A stretch of 44,136 nt of DNA from Candidatus Uhrbacteria bacterium (GCA_003453595.1 DMOG01000007.1:1-44136), one strand, 5' to 3'. Numbered from the stretch's first letter, positions 1-8,184 are shown. Notes: generated by a model from the sequence alone, not told the origin. Translations and numbers: made by a program.

Positions 1-91
1 GCAGGAATTAGGAAACAAAGCCGTTTTGACCAATAATGCTTGACATTTTCTCCAAATCGACCCGGGGTTCATCGTTTTTAAAACATAAACA

Positions 92-123
92 ACACACAAT
101 GTCCCGATCGGGACATTGTGTGT
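92..123. terminator. Perfect 32-nt palindrome, probable bidirectional terminator
   Basis: A perfect 32-nt inverted repeat with core TCCCGATCGGGA lies 70 nt past the stop of the xer gene (minus strand). A-rich and T-rich flanks on both sides fit a bidirectional intrinsic terminator. The same 32 nt recur, extended to 36, at 32351-32386, and the core recurs in the dnaN/PBP terminator near 22961-22970. Confidence 0.65.
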
Positions 124-193
124 CAAAAAATGTAAAATAACCACATTTATAACCTCTAACCTCTAATCACTTTTAATCACCTTTTCAACCATC

Positions 194-1117
194 TCAACTC
201 TTCTTCCCATGAAACTTACTATGAATCTTTTTCAGTTCCTTGTCGGTCACATGTGTGTAAATCTGGGTTGTGGTGATTGATTCGTGGCCGAGCATGGCTT
301 GGACTGAGCGGATGTCGGCCCCGTTTCGAAGCAAGTCAGTGGCAAATGTGTGGCGCAGGGTGTGCGGAGTGATCTTTTTGGTAATTCCAGCTGCAGTAGC
401 ATAACGCTCAACCAAACGCTGGATTGATCTTGGTGATAATGGCAAAATATCGCGCTGCTTTTTTGCTCGATCATGACTGACAAATAAATATGGAGATGTA
501 TCCATGCGTTTATCCAAGTACTCAGCAACTGCATCGCGGGCATTGTCTGATAAAAATACGATTCTGTGCTTACTTCCTTTGCCACGCACAGTGAACTCAC
601 CCCGTTTAAGATTTATCTCTTTAATCCTTAATTCTGAAAGCTCAGACACACGCAATCCAGTTGAAAAAAGCATTTCCAAAACCGCCCGATCGCGCTTGCC
701 AATCAAACCCTTAGCATCTTTAGTGGCGTTTAACATGCGACGAAGTTCATCTTCCTCCAAAAACTCAATCTTGCGCGTACCAACTTTGGCCAACTCAATC
801 TTGTCAGCCAGCATTGTCTTAATATCTTTTTTTGCCAAAAACTTTAGAAAAGATCGAAGAGCAATCAGATGATAATTCTGGGTACTCTTTTTCAAATTTG
901 TTTCTTCCCGACCTTCAACATTTCTATTTAAATACAAGCGATACTTACTAACCATGTCCTGATCTATCTTTGCAGGGACTGGCTGCTTAGCCCAATTAGC
1001 AAATCGAGTTAAGTAAAAATCATAATTCCGAATAGTCCGCGCTGACCGCCCCCGCTCAACCTCTAAGTATTCCAAAAATTGTTGAATATATTTCTGAAGT
1101 TCAGTTTTCTTTTTCAT
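194..1117 (-). CDS. xer: Tyrosine recombinase, XerC/XerD family
   Basis: This 307-residue protein is a complete Xer-type tyrosine recombinase, expected to resolve chromosome dimers at a dif site together with the division machinery. An N-terminal SAM-like DNA-binding domain (about residues 5-95) precedes the catalytic domain. The catalytic set is visible: R156 in STGLRVSEL, K180 after the beta hairpin, H252-xx-R255 in HTLRHTFAT, H278 in LGHES and the nucleophile Y287. Many Patescibacteria are thought to carry a single Xer protein, so XerC versus XerD cannot be assigned. The ATG lies only a few nucleotides from TATA-like sequence and has no SD. I found no convincing dif sequence nearby. It could instead serve a mobile element, but no cargo genes accompany it. 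Confidence 0.92.
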   Translation of the reverse strand: MKKKTELQKYIQQFLEYLEVERGRSARTIRNYDFYLTRFANWAKQPVPAKIDQDMVSKYRLYLNRNVEGREETNLKKSTQNYHLIALRSFLKFLAKKDIKTMLADKIELAKVGTRKIEFLEEDELRRMLNATKDAKGLIGKRDRAVLEMLFSTGLRVSELSELRIKEINLKRGEFTVRGKGSKHRIVFLSDNARDAVAEYLDKRMDTSPYLFVSHDRAKKQRDILPLSPRSIQRLVERYATAAGITKKITPHTLRHTFATDLLRNGADIRSVQAMLGHESITTTQIYTHVTDKELKKIHSKFHGKKS

Positions 1118-1163
1118 ACATCTGTATTATACGACACAAAATTCAATATTGCACCACTTAGGA

Positions 1164-1192
1164 TTGACATCTGCTACAATTATTGCTATTCT
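1164..1192 (+). promoter_or_regulatory. Sigma70-type promoter of candidate small RNA
   Basis: TTGACA (1164-1169), a 17-nt spacer, then TATTCT (1187-1192). It points rightward into a stretch with no plausible gene but strong RNA structure. The predicted start is near 1199. Confidence 0.6.
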
Positions 1193-1198
1193 CTTAAT

Positions 1199-1355
1199 GT
1201 TACTTCTTCGCAGATGGTTTCAAGGGGGCTCTTGCATAGTCGTCCCCCCCTCATCCTGAGCAAACCTTGGCCATCTGCACCCTCACCGGGACCTATTTTG
1301 TCGGCATGCTATCCTCCCCTTGCATGCGACTCTCAAGGCCCGGTGGTTCTTTTTT
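1199..1355 (+). ncRNA. Candidate structured small RNA, family unknown
   Basis: A promoter upstream and a T-run at 1347-1355 bound a ~155-nt transcript. Domain 1 is closed by GCAGATGG (1210-1217) pairing exactly with CCATCTGC (1271-1278), continued by AAGG (1222-1225) with CCTT (1265-1268). Domain 2 is closed by CACCGGG (1284-1290) with CCCGGTG (1339-1345), has an inner GCATGC/GCATGC helix, and is followed directly by the T-run, so it doubles as a terminator. I see no SRP, 6S, tmRNA or RNase P signature. It might instead be a repeat-derived hairpin cluster, because CTCATCCTGAGC at 1251-1262 resembles a common dispersed repeat. Confidence 0.5.
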
Positions 1356-1372
1356 AATCAAAATTGCGACAA

Positions 1373-1533
1373 GGGTCTGTTCCCAAATACCGTCTTTGCC
1401 CCATTATGTCTGTAATGCGCCTGCGCCTTGATTTGAAAAGCTCACAATAGCTCCACAATTGTGAGCTTTTCTCACCTTCGGCTCGGCAGCATTGCAGTCA
1501 AATGTGTCTAAAGCGGTATTTGGGAACAGACCC
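1373..1533. repeat. MITE-like element with 20-bp terminal inverted repeats
   Basis: Terminal 20-bp inverted repeats (1373-1392 and 1514-1533), beginning GGGTCTGTTCCC, are perfect complements. Nested inside are CTGTAATGC/GCATTGCAG arms (about 1410-1418 and 1489-1497) and a 14-bp perfect hairpin (1435-1448 with 1458-1471). The whole 161 bp can fold as a cruciform. GGGTCTGTTCCC ends resemble repeats mobilised by REP-associated Y1 transposases (RAYTs). No transposase is present, so it would be non-autonomous. Confidence 0.6.
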
Positions 1534-1543
1534 GACAAACAAA

Positions 1544-1581
1544 TTTTTCATAGTATGAACGATCGTTCAAAGTATGAAAAA
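1544..1581. repeat. Imperfect 38-nt palindrome centred on GATC
   Basis: Two 19-nt arms meet at GAAC-GATC-GTTC with only a few mismatches. It lies between the MITE-like element and the rpsO promoter. T-runs on both strands allow a terminator role; an operator is the alternative. Confidence 0.4.
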
Positions 1582-1759
1582 TATTTCACATCAGTTCTTC
1601 ATACTCTTCGATTATATTTATCCTGCAATCCTTTTTAATCTTCCTACCACTTCTACCCCTTCTCCCACTTCCACCACCTCGTGATCTTTACTCAAACCCA
1701 ACGAAAAGTCCTCTCCTGCCGTCGGCGTGGGTAAGTGAGTTAAATCCTGAGTTAAATCC

Positions 1760-1789
1760 TTGACAAAATTAGCCAATCCAAGCTAGTAT
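1760..1789 (+). promoter_or_regulatory. rpsO promoter
   Basis: TTGACA (1760-1765) and TAGTAT (1784-1789) with an 18-nt spacer. The transcript would carry a ~75-nt leader before rpsO, long for this window, leaving room for S15 autoregulation; I cannot confirm a binding structure. Confidence 0.6.
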
Positions 1790-1869
1790 ATGACCATAAC
1801 TCATTGCTGTTGGCCATGGTTACGCGACTGAGCAGACGCATAACTAAGACCATCAGATAACAAAACACT

Positions 1870-2145
1870 ATGCTCGACAAAACAAAAAAGCAGAAGCTGA
1901 TTGCCAAGTTTAAGACCCATGAAACTGACACAGGTTCTCCACAGGTCCAGATCGCTATTCTTACTGAGGAAATCAAGGAGCTTACCAAGCACTTGAAATC
2001 ACACAAAAAAGACTTTAGCTCACGCCGTGGACTTATTAAAAAAGTTACAGAAAGACGACGCTTGATGCGATACATCAAACGCGAAGATGAAAAGGCATAC
2101 AAGGAGATCATTGAATCCTTGAAGTTGCGCCCAATAAATGAATAA
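1870..2145 (+). CDS. rpsO: 30S ribosomal protein S15
   Basis: This 91-residue protein is full length for S15, the primary 16S rRNA-binding protein of the small-subunit platform. The family core THETDTGSPQVQIA (about residues 16-29) and the helix HKKDFSSRRGL (about 45-55) are recognisable, followed by the basic VTERRRLMRYIKR segment. The ATG follows AACAAAACACT with no SD, as for other housekeeping genes here. The neighbourhood rpsO then pnp matches the widespread bacterial arrangement, with a NYN-domain gene between them. A GC-rich inverted repeat at about 2152-2177 may terminate or attenuate downstream transcription. Confidence 0.97.
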   Translation: MLDKTKKQKLIAKFKTHETDTGSPQVQIAILTEEIKELTKHLKSHKKDFSSRRGLIKKVTERRRLMRYIKREDEKAYKEIIESLKLRPINE

Positions 2146-2196
2146 TTTTTAAGCCCGTGCCTCGTGCCCGGGTTTATCACTTTTAAAACCCTTTTT

Positions 2197-2736
2197 ATGA
2201 TTTTGACCCCAAATCGACGCATTGGCGTTTTCATTGATGTGCAAAACATGTATTACAGTGCCCGAAATGTTTTCAATCGCAAAGTAAATTTTCCAAAAAT
2301 CGTTGAAGAAGCAACTGGTGACGGACAATTAGTTCGCGCTCTGGCTTATTCTGTCACCACTAAAGCAGGAGAAGAAAGTCCATTTTTAGAAGCTTTGGAA
2401 AAACAAGGCATTGAGGTTATTGCCAAAGACTTGGTTGAGTTTCAATCTGGTCAGAAAAAAGCAAACTGGGATGTAGGTATGGCTATTGATGTTGTACGCA
2501 TGCTCGACATGCTTGATGTGGTTGTACTTGTTTCTGGCGACGGCGACTTTGTACCACTAGCTGACTATGTTCGCGGTCATGGTCGACTTTTCCATGTGAT
2601 GTCTTTCCGTGAATCAACCTCCTCTGAGCTTCTCGGGGTAGCTGATATTTACACAAGTTTGTCTGATGCTCCGGAAACATTCCTAATTGATGACACTGAA
2701 AAGAAACGAGCACCACGAAAGCCAATCCTTAAATAA
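2197..2736 (+). CDS. NYN-domain (LabA/DUF88-like) putative ribonuclease
   Basis: A 179-residue protein of the NYN/PIN-like fold, often named LabA or DUF88. The acidic metal-binding residues expected for a PIN-like nuclease are visible: D14 in VFIDVQN, D92 in NWDVGMAID, D98, and D115/D117 in SGDGDF. An in-frame GTG 33 nt upstream lies inside the rpsO terminator hairpin, so the ATG at 2197 is preferred. Its position between rpsO and pnp suggests a role in RNA processing or turnover with PNPase; this is inference from context. The last ten residues are basic. Substrate unknown. Confidence 0.8.
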   Translation: MILTPNRRIGVFIDVQNMYYSARNVFNRKVNFPKIVEEATGDGQLVRALAYSVTTKAGEESPFLEALEKQGIEVIAKDLVEFQSGQKKANWDVGMAIDVVRMLDMLDVVVLVSGDGDFVPLADYVRGHGRLFHVMSFRESTSSELLGVADIYTSLSDAPETFLIDDTEKKRAPRKPILK

Positions 2737-2741
2737 ATCAA

Positions 2742-2759
2742 ACCCGTTCTCGAACGGGT
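2742..2759. terminator. Hairpin between NYN gene and pnp
   Basis: ACCCGTT-ctcg-AACGGGT stem-loop just after the NYN stop. There is no clear T-run on the plus strand, so it may be a processing or stability hairpin. Further hairpins follow in the pnp leader, including TCAAGGAT/ATCCTTGA around 2832-2860. Confidence 0.45.
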
Positions 2760-2897
2760 AGAGTCGACCAGTATTGATCGATTCTAATCGTTCGATAATT
2801 AATTTAAGCTTCGGCTTGAGACCGAGAGGTAGCTCAAGGATTTAATTTTTTGATCCTTGATAGCCTTGGGCTTCAGGCCGACTCGCAATCATATTTT

Positions 2898-5207
2898 ATG
2901 ACACAGAAGACTTTTACCTGCGAACTTGGTGATAAAACCATCACCATTGAAACAGGCAAACTTGCCCAATCGGCAAATGCGAGCTGTACGGTTCGCTGTG
3001 GAGATACTGTTGTGCTTGTGACAGCAGTAATGTCCAAAGACATACGACCAGACATGGGATATTTCCCATTAATGGTTGACTATGAGGAGAAGCTCTATGC
3101 GGCCGGACGCATTAAAGGCTCACGATACATTAAGCGTGAGGGTAGACCAACTGACGAAGCAGTGCTTGTTGGTCGATTCATTGACCGCGCCATCCGTCCT
3201 TTGTTTGACGAAAGCTTGCGCCGAGATATCCAGGTTATTGTCACAGCCCTTGCCTTTGATGGAGAAAACGATCCTGACATCCTTGGTTTAATCGGAGCAT
3301 CGTGTGCACTGCACATGAGCGACATTCCATGGAACGGACCGATCGGCGCTTTGCGAGTTTCCCAAATCGACGGAGAGTGGATTCTAAACCCAACCTACGC
3401 ACAGCGTGATGAATCAATTTTTGACTTAGACATTGCTGGAACAACAGAAAAAATAATCATGATCGAAGCCCGAGCAAACGAAGCTGGAGAGGAAATCATT
3501 CAAAGTGCGTTTGAGTACGGCATGCAAAACATGCAACCAGTGATTGATTTAATCGAAAAAGTTAGATCAGAAATCGGCAAAGAAAAACTTGATCTTGACT
3601 CTTTGATGACTGATAAAGACCGAGAAGTTAAAGAAAAACGAGGAGTGCTTGTGCAAAAATCAAAAAGCTTTATGCGCCCAATCTTTGAGGAAAAGATTTT
3701 AAGCGGATCATTGAAAAACAAATCATTGATCGGAGACGCTAAAGCTGACCTGGCGAAAAACCTCGAAGAATATCTAACATCAGAGGGTCATGAGGCAGAC
3801 GAGATCGCTTTTGCGAAAAATCTTATTTATAATTTTGCGCAAGATGAGGCTTCGCGAATGATTCTTGAAAAAGGAAAACGAATCGATGGCCGTGAGCTTA
3901 CTCAAATCCGCGATCTTGTTGGTGAAGTCGCACTTTTACCACGCGTTCATGGGTCAGGAATGTTTATGCGCGGAACAACCCAAGCGCTTTCAGTCTGTAC
4001 TCTAGGCGCTCCTGGCGATGAACAAACAATGGATGGAATGGAGCTTGTTGGTCAAAAGCGCTACATGCATCACTATAACTTCCCTCCATTTTCCGTGGGT
4101 GAAGCCAAGCCACTTCGAGGCGCAAGTCGTCGCGATATCGGCCACGGTGCACTAGCTGAAAAAGCACTTGACCCAATGATTCCAGCCAAGGAAGACTTCC
4201 CCTATGCAATTCGAGTTGTGTCTGAAACACTTGATTCAAACGGATCAAGCTCAATGGCATCAACTTGTGCTTCAACTCTTGCGCTTATGGATGCCGGAGT
4301 TCCAATCAAAGCTCCGGTAGCCGGAATCGCAATGGGTCTGGCATCAAATGGAGATAATTGGAAGGTTTTGACTGATTTGCAAGACATTGAAGACGGACTT
4401 GGTGGAATGGACTTTAAGATCACAGGATCACGCGACGGCATAACAGCTATCCAAATGGACACCAAGACTGACGGAATTACCATGGAAATTATCAAGCAGG
4501 CTTTGACCCAGTCATACAATGCCAGAATGGAAGTACTTGATGTGATTGAAAAAACAATCCCTGCTCCTCGCGCTGAACTTTCACTATTTGCTCCACGAAT
4601 TATCAAAATGCAAATTCATCCCGATAAAATTCGTGAGGTTATTGGATCAGGTGGAAAGGTTATTAACGAAATCATTGCCACCACTGGCGTGCAGGCAATC
4701 GACATTGAGGACGATGGGCTATTGTTTATTACAGCACCTGACGCAGAGTCAGCAGCCAAAGCCCAAAAGCGTGTTGAAGACATTACTCGCACGATTGAGC
4801 CCGGAGAAGAATTTGAAGGAACAGTCGATCGCCTAATGGACTTTGGCGCTATCGTTAGCTTCTTGCCAGGACGAGATGGTCTTGTGCATGTTTCTGAGCT
4901 AGCTCCATGGCGAGTTGATAAGGTTTCTGACATTGTGAACATTGGTGACAAGGTAAAGATAAAAGTGATTGAAGTTGATCCATCTGGAAAAACAAGTCTT
5001 TCCATGAAGCAAGCGACTGGAAACACTTACACTGACGAAATGAAAGCCAAGGCGCAAAAGCCAGGCGAAGGAGGCGGACGCCCAGGTGGAGACAGGGGTT
5101 CACGCCATGGTGGCGGACGCCCAGGCGGACATCGTTCTGACGGCCCTCGCCCACCCCGACCGCCCCGCCCATCAATCCCAACATCTTTCCCAAAACGAGA
5201 AGAATAG
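2898..5207 (+). CDS. pnp: Polyribonucleotide nucleotidyltransferase (PNPase)
   Basis: This 769-residue enzyme degrades RNA 3' to 5' by phosphorolysis. It has two RNase PH-like domains (about residues 1-220 and 310-545), with GRxIDRxxRP-type signatures (GRFIDRAIRPLF) in the first and RGTTQAL, DGSS-like (SNGSSSMAS) and MDFKITGSRDGITAIQMD in the second. A KH domain (IREVIGSGGKVINEI, about 575-590) and an S1 domain (about 640-710) follow. The C-terminal ~55 residues are a low-complexity Gly/Arg/Pro tail, presumably RNA-binding and longer than in E. coli. The ATG at 2898 starts the conserved TFTCELGDKTITIETG strand; an in-frame ATG 48 nt upstream lies in a structured leader and is less likely. Confidence 0.97.
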   Translation: MTQKTFTCELGDKTITIETGKLAQSANASCTVRCGDTVVLVTAVMSKDIRPDMGYFPLMVDYEEKLYAAGRIKGSRYIKREGRPTDEAVLVGRFIDRAIRPLFDESLRRDIQVIVTALAFDGENDPDILGLIGASCALHMSDIPWNGPIGALRVSQIDGEWILNPTYAQRDESIFDLDIAGTTEKIIMIEARANEAGEEIIQSAFEYGMQNMQPVIDLIEKVRSEIGKEKLDLDSLMTDKDREVKEKRGVLVQKSKSFMRPIFEEKILSGSLKNKSLIGDAKADLAKNLEEYLTSEGHEADEIAFAKNLIYNFAQDEASRMILEKGKRIDGRELTQIRDLVGEVALLPRVHGSGMFMRGTTQALSVCTLGAPGDEQTMDGMELVGQKRYMHHYNFPPFSVGEAKPLRGASRRDIGHGALAEKALDPMIPAKEDFPYAIRVVSETLDSNGSSSMASTCASTLALMDAGVPIKAPVAGIAMGLASNGDNWKVLTDLQDIEDGLGGMDFKITGSRDGITAIQMDTKTDGITMEIIKQALTQSYNARMEVLDVIEKTIPAPRAELSLFAPRIIKMQIHPDKIREVIGSGGKVINEIIATTGVQAIDIEDDGLLFITAPDAESAAKAQKRVEDITRTIEPGEEFEGTVDRLMDFGAIVSFLPGRDGLVHVSELAPWRVDKVSDIVNIGDKVKIKVIEVDPSGKTSLSMKQATGNTYTDEMKAKAQKPGEGGGRPGGDRGSRHGGGRPGGHRSDGPRPPRPPRPSIPTSFPKREE

Positions 5208-5211
5208 AAAA

Positions 5212-5248
5212 TATAAATCACCCCGCCTTGTTGGCGGGGTGATTTATA
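5212..5248. terminator. Bidirectional terminator between pnp and the propeller gene
   Basis: A 16-bp perfect stem (TATAAATCACCCCGCC and complement) with a 5-nt loop. A/T-rich lower stem arms give a T-tract in both directions, serving the convergent genes pnp (+) and the 5253-6590 gene (-). Confidence 0.85.
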
Positions 5249-5252
5249 TTAT

Positions 5253-6590
5253 TTACCAGTTCATTACTTTACCAATGTTTTTGGTCTCACCAGATCTTCT
5301 TGGTATTGCCTCATTGCCTATATTCATCGAGTCAATGTATGTCTTTGGTACAGTTTCTACACTATTGAAATTATCATACCAGGAATAGAAAGTGCTTTCA
5401 TTTGGGATCCAATGTAGCAATCCATCTTTGCCAGAATAATAAACTTTTTTTGACTCTGCACTTTTAATTAATACTCCATCGGCTGGGTTATAGCGCAATA
5501 TACAGGCACCATTAAGTTTTGAATCAGTACCATCATCACAACCACCAACTGCAAATAGTCTATCAGCATTGTCATAATATACACTCTGGTTAGAAAGCTC
5601 AAATTCATTTGGAATAAACGCGTTCATCATAGTCCATGAGTATCCTCCGTTTGATGTGAAGAAAATTCTTTCACTAGTTTGTAAATCAAATACAACTTGT
5701 CCATAACCATAAGAATATGCAACTGCTATTCCATTTTGTTCATCCAAAAAATCCATCGAGTCAGCAAACCTAAGTGTATTATTTGGCTTTGGCATAATTC
5801 CCCAACTAAATCCGCCATCAATACTCTTATAAAGCTCCCCGGTTGTCGACAACATATAAACCACTTTGTCAGAAGCGAAATTGATCTCAGTGCTGGTGCT
5901 TATCCCATGAAAACTCAATTCCTTTCTTGTAAAAGTTTTCCCAGCGTTATCTGAGACTAAAGTGCTATCACTGTTACACACCAAAAGGATAATACTTTTA
6001 CCACTATCCGAAGCTGCCATGTCACATAAATATTCATTTGAATCTAACTCTGTTGCATTGTAAACAACATAACCAGTTTCAAAAGTATCATTGGTCTTGT
6101 ATAAATGATCTCCGTCAATAAACAAGTATTCTTCGTTATTAATCTGAGCGGACTTCATTAACCAACTATATTTGGTAGAAATAACATATTCAAGATAATT
6201 AGAATAAAATGACAATCCACCATTATCTGATTTATTCGCATATCTTCCAGAGGAAATCATCATGACAGTATTTTCTGCCAATGCGTACAAGTTATAAATA
6301 GCCCATTGAGAGGTAAGACCAATCCAAGTATTTCCAACGCCATCATCAGATGCACCTATCCAGCTCTTTCCATTATCCAAACTCTTATACATTGTTCCAT
6401 CATCACCAAGCGCATAACCAACATTTCCGTAAAAATCAATTACTTTTGGTTCTTTGAGAGGATAATAATCATCAAGATCTTCATCAATCACATCCAAAAG
6501 AAAAGGCACCCAGCCTTGAGCAAATGAAGCAGTTGGACTTAACAAAACAGCTAATGCGATCAGAGCAATAATAAATTTTTGTAATTTCAT
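5253..6590 (-). CDS. Secreted BNR/Ycf48-like beta-propeller with C-terminal surface domain
   Basis: A 445-residue exported protein. The start chosen is the ATG at 6590, which begins a clean signal peptide (KLQKFIIALIALAVLLSPTASFAQ). Upstream in-frame sequence is promoter. At least five BNR/Ycf48-type blades are visible by their Asp-box-like motifs: KSLDNGKSW, KSDNGGLSF, VSDNAGKTF, KSIDGGFSW and TSNGGYSW. The last ~70 residues (LIKSAESKKVYYSGKDG...WIPNESTFYSWYDNF) match a domain also present in the 27366-28238 protein; I associate this domain with Patescibacteria surface proteins. It is probably a cell-surface or extracellular binding protein; ligand unknown. Two -10 candidates exist, one only 6 nt before the ATG. 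Confidence 0.75.
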   Translation of the reverse strand: MKLQKFIIALIALAVLLSPTASFAQGWVPFLLDVIDEDLDDYYPLKEPKVIDFYGNVGYALGDDGTMYKSLDNGKSWIGASDDGVGNTWIGLTSQWAIYNLYALAENTVMMISSGRYANKSDNGGLSFYSNYLEYVISTKYSWLMKSAQINNEEYLFIDGDHLYKTNDTFETGYVVYNATELDSNEYLCDMAASDSGKSIILLVCNSDSTLVSDNAGKTFTRKELSFHGISTSTEINFASDKVVYMLSTTGELYKSIDGGFSWGIMPKPNNTLRFADSMDFLDEQNGIAVAYSYGYGQVVFDLQTSERIFFTSNGGYSWTMMNAFIPNEFELSNQSVYYDNADRLFAVGGCDDGTDSKLNGACILRYNPADGVLIKSAESKKVYYSGKDGLLHWIPNESTFYSWYDNFNSVETVPKTYIDSMNIGNEAIPRRSGETKNIGKVMNW

Positions 6591-6609
6591 ATTTATATTA
6601 TAAGCCAAT

Positions 6610-6638
6610 AATTTAGCAAAAAGTGGGCAAATTGTCAA
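6610..6638 (-). promoter_or_regulatory. Promoter of the propeller gene
   Basis: On the minus strand TTGACA (6633-6638), a 17-nt spacer, and TAAATT (6610-6615). A TATAAT at 6597-6602 is an alternative -10 that would give a leaderless message. Confidence 0.5.
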
Positions 6639-6698
6639 TGTAAAGAAGTGGAAATCGAGTCCAAAGACCAATCGCCTCACTCGAGACCCAGACCAACC

Positions 6699-6739
6699 AG
6701 ACTTAGTCTCTAGAGACTAAGTCTAATGAGACTAAGTCT
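6699..6739. promoter_or_regulatory. Palindromic operator-like repeat in divergent promoter region
   Basis: A perfect 26-nt palindrome (6699-6724) built from AGACTTAGTCTC and its complement, followed by a third half-site AGACTAAGTCT (6729-6739). It sits between two divergently transcribed surface-protein genes. A repressor operator or a terminator-like hairpin are both possible. Confidence 0.4.
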
Positions 6740-6818
6740 GATATTTTACCCTCATCGTCCCTTTTGACCTATTTGATTTTCTTTCAACTTCGCTTCACCT
6801 ACGATAGAATATGAACAT

Positions 6819-8036
6819 GTGAATAATCTATCTATTTCCTTTGAATCTGAGCACAAGACAAGGCATCTTCGGTCAAATGCTAAGGAATATCTTTTTCTTT
6901 TGTTGATTATAATACTCGGATGCGCTTGTTTTCGACTGTGGATTGCGCGTGACAGTGTTTCTTCAATCAAGCCTGATGATTCTGTTATTAGTGTCCAATT
7001 CTTAAAAACTCCCGCAAATATTGAACTTTTACATAACAATCTTGGTTTTTCTCTTCTGATACCTAACTCAGGAATTACTTGGGATGATGTGATTTTGATG
7101 AGTAACAGGGAATTTGCCGTACATATCAACGCGATTGGTCAAATAAATGGAATAACAATTGATACTAACATTTCTGATGCGCAGAAATTATCAATTGAGC
7201 AGTTTGGTCTATTTATTAAAAATATTAATGATCGGACACTGATTTCTCAACAAGAAACAGCATTTCCTCTTTCATCAACGCGTATTTTTACCCTGATGCC
7301 TTTATGGCCTTTTTTTGATGGACATATTGAGTCGCCAGAGAAAAGTGGCTGGCTGGAGATAAATAAGGACGGGCTTGTTTTTCATGACTTTGGGGTAAAA
7401 CCAACTATTAATTCATCTCAAATGCTTTTTCCTGACAATTCAGTAGCTGTGGCCCGGGTGCTTTCAACTCAGGAATCCCTAAATACTAATACTCTTTTAA
7501 GCAATCTGCTAACTTCACCAATAAAGTCCATCCTAGAAATTACAAGATCAGATTCGCCATGGGCCATTAGTCTATACTCCTATGAGTCTGAGAATCTTGA
7601 TTATTCAATCCTAATAAAAAACAAGCTCGCAACCGAGGACCTGGCACTTTTAGCAAAACAACTTATTCAATCAGGGGATTTGTCTACCGTAGCGTTGACA
7701 TTGGATGACTCGACCCATGTTTCTGAGCTAGTATCAACCTATCAAAATCCCGAAGTATCAATTACCACTGAGCAAGGATCGACATTTATTCATGCCTATA
7801 CTGATAAAAATGAAATACATTTAACTCAAACTCCAACCGATCTATATATTACCAGCATTGATTCATCGCTAATATCCGCACAAAAAAATGCTCAACCAGC
7901 CTGCAATAGTAAGGCGCATACATTTGCAGATTTATCTCAAATCAAACTAAACCCAAGTATGGGATTTGATAATTTATTAATTGATCAATTCCAATCATTT
8001 GGTATTACAAATAGAAATATATATTTTTGCTGGTAA
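6819..8036 (+). CDS. Membrane-anchored extracellular protein, unknown function
   Basis: A 405-residue protein I do not recognise. A short cytoplasmic N-terminus is followed by one hydrophobic segment (about residues 24-44, EYLFLLLIIILGCACFRLWI), and the remainder looks extracellular, mixed alpha/beta, rich in Ser and Thr, with two late cysteines (about 360 and 404). The start used is GTG at 6819, because ATG at 6811 runs into TGA after two codons. TAGAAT lies 8 nt before the GTG, which would make the mRNA leaderless. It diverges from the secreted propeller gene and shares its regulatory region, so a joint surface role is plausible. Confidence 0.6.
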   Translation: MNNLSISFESEHKTRHLRSNAKEYLFLLLIIILGCACFRLWIARDSVSSIKPDDSVISVQFLKTPANIELLHNNLGFSLLIPNSGITWDDVILMSNREFAVHINAIGQINGITIDTNISDAQKLSIEQFGLFIKNINDRTLISQQETAFPLSSTRIFTLMPLWPFFDGHIESPEKSGWLEINKDGLVFHDFGVKPTINSSQMLFPDNSVAVARVLSTQESLNTNTLLSNLLTSPIKSILEITRSDSPWAISLYSYESENLDYSILIKNKLATEDLALLAKQLIQSGDLSTVALTLDDSTHVSELVSTYQNPEVSITTEQGSTFIHAYTDKNEIHLTQTPTDLYITSIDSSLISAQKNAQPACNSKAHTFADLSQIKLNPSMGFDNLLIDQFQSFGITNRNIYFCW

Positions 8037-8039
8037 TAC

Positions 8040-8088
8040 ACAGCCTGTGGATAAACCTGTGATAATCCAGAACTTATCCACAGGCTGT
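8040..8088. repeat. Inverted pair of perfect DnaA boxes
   Basis: 15-bp perfect inverted arms (8040-8054 and 8074-8088), each containing the exact DnaA box TTATCCACA or its complement, separated by 19 nt. It starts 4 nt after the preceding stop codon but has no T-run. A separate proper terminator follows at 8124-8151. It lies about 12 kb from dnaA and oriC. Confidence 0.6.
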
Positions 8089-8123
8089 TGAACACATAAC
8101 CATCTATTATTATTCACATATAC

Positions 8124-8151
8124 AAAATACCCAATAGACAGTGGGTATTTT
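8124..8151 (+). terminator. Intrinsic terminator
   Basis: AAAATACCC pairs with GGGTATTTT around a 10-nt loop, followed by TCTTGTT. It ends transcription of the 6819-8036 gene just before the promoter of the structured RNA. Confidence 0.7.
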
Positions 8152-8155
8152 CTTG

Positions 8156-8184
8156 TTGACATTAGTTGTTCATCATCATACAAT
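8156..8184 (+). promoter_or_regulatory. Near-consensus strong promoter
   Basis: TTGACA (8156-8161), exactly 17 nt, TACAAT (8179-8184), among the best promoters in the window. It drives a region with no plausible coding sequence, as expected for an abundant stable RNA. Predicted start near 8191. Confidence 0.75.

Noticed and set aside
194..1117. xer as integrase of an integrative element at the window start
   Set aside because: Complete Xer-like length and motifs, no attachment repeats or cargo seen; a housekeeping role is simpler.
1079..1357. Plus-strand open frame of 92 codons after xer
   Set aside because: It overlaps the xer start and the candidate small RNA, has no start signals, and its composition is dictated by hairpins.
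2164..2196. GTG start at 2164 for the NYN protein
   Set aside because: It lies inside the rpsO terminator-like hairpin; homology-like sequence begins after the ATG at 2197.
8040..8088. Reading the inverted DnaA boxes as the terminator of the preceding gene
   Set aside because: There is no T-run, and a proper terminator with T-run follows at 8124-8151.
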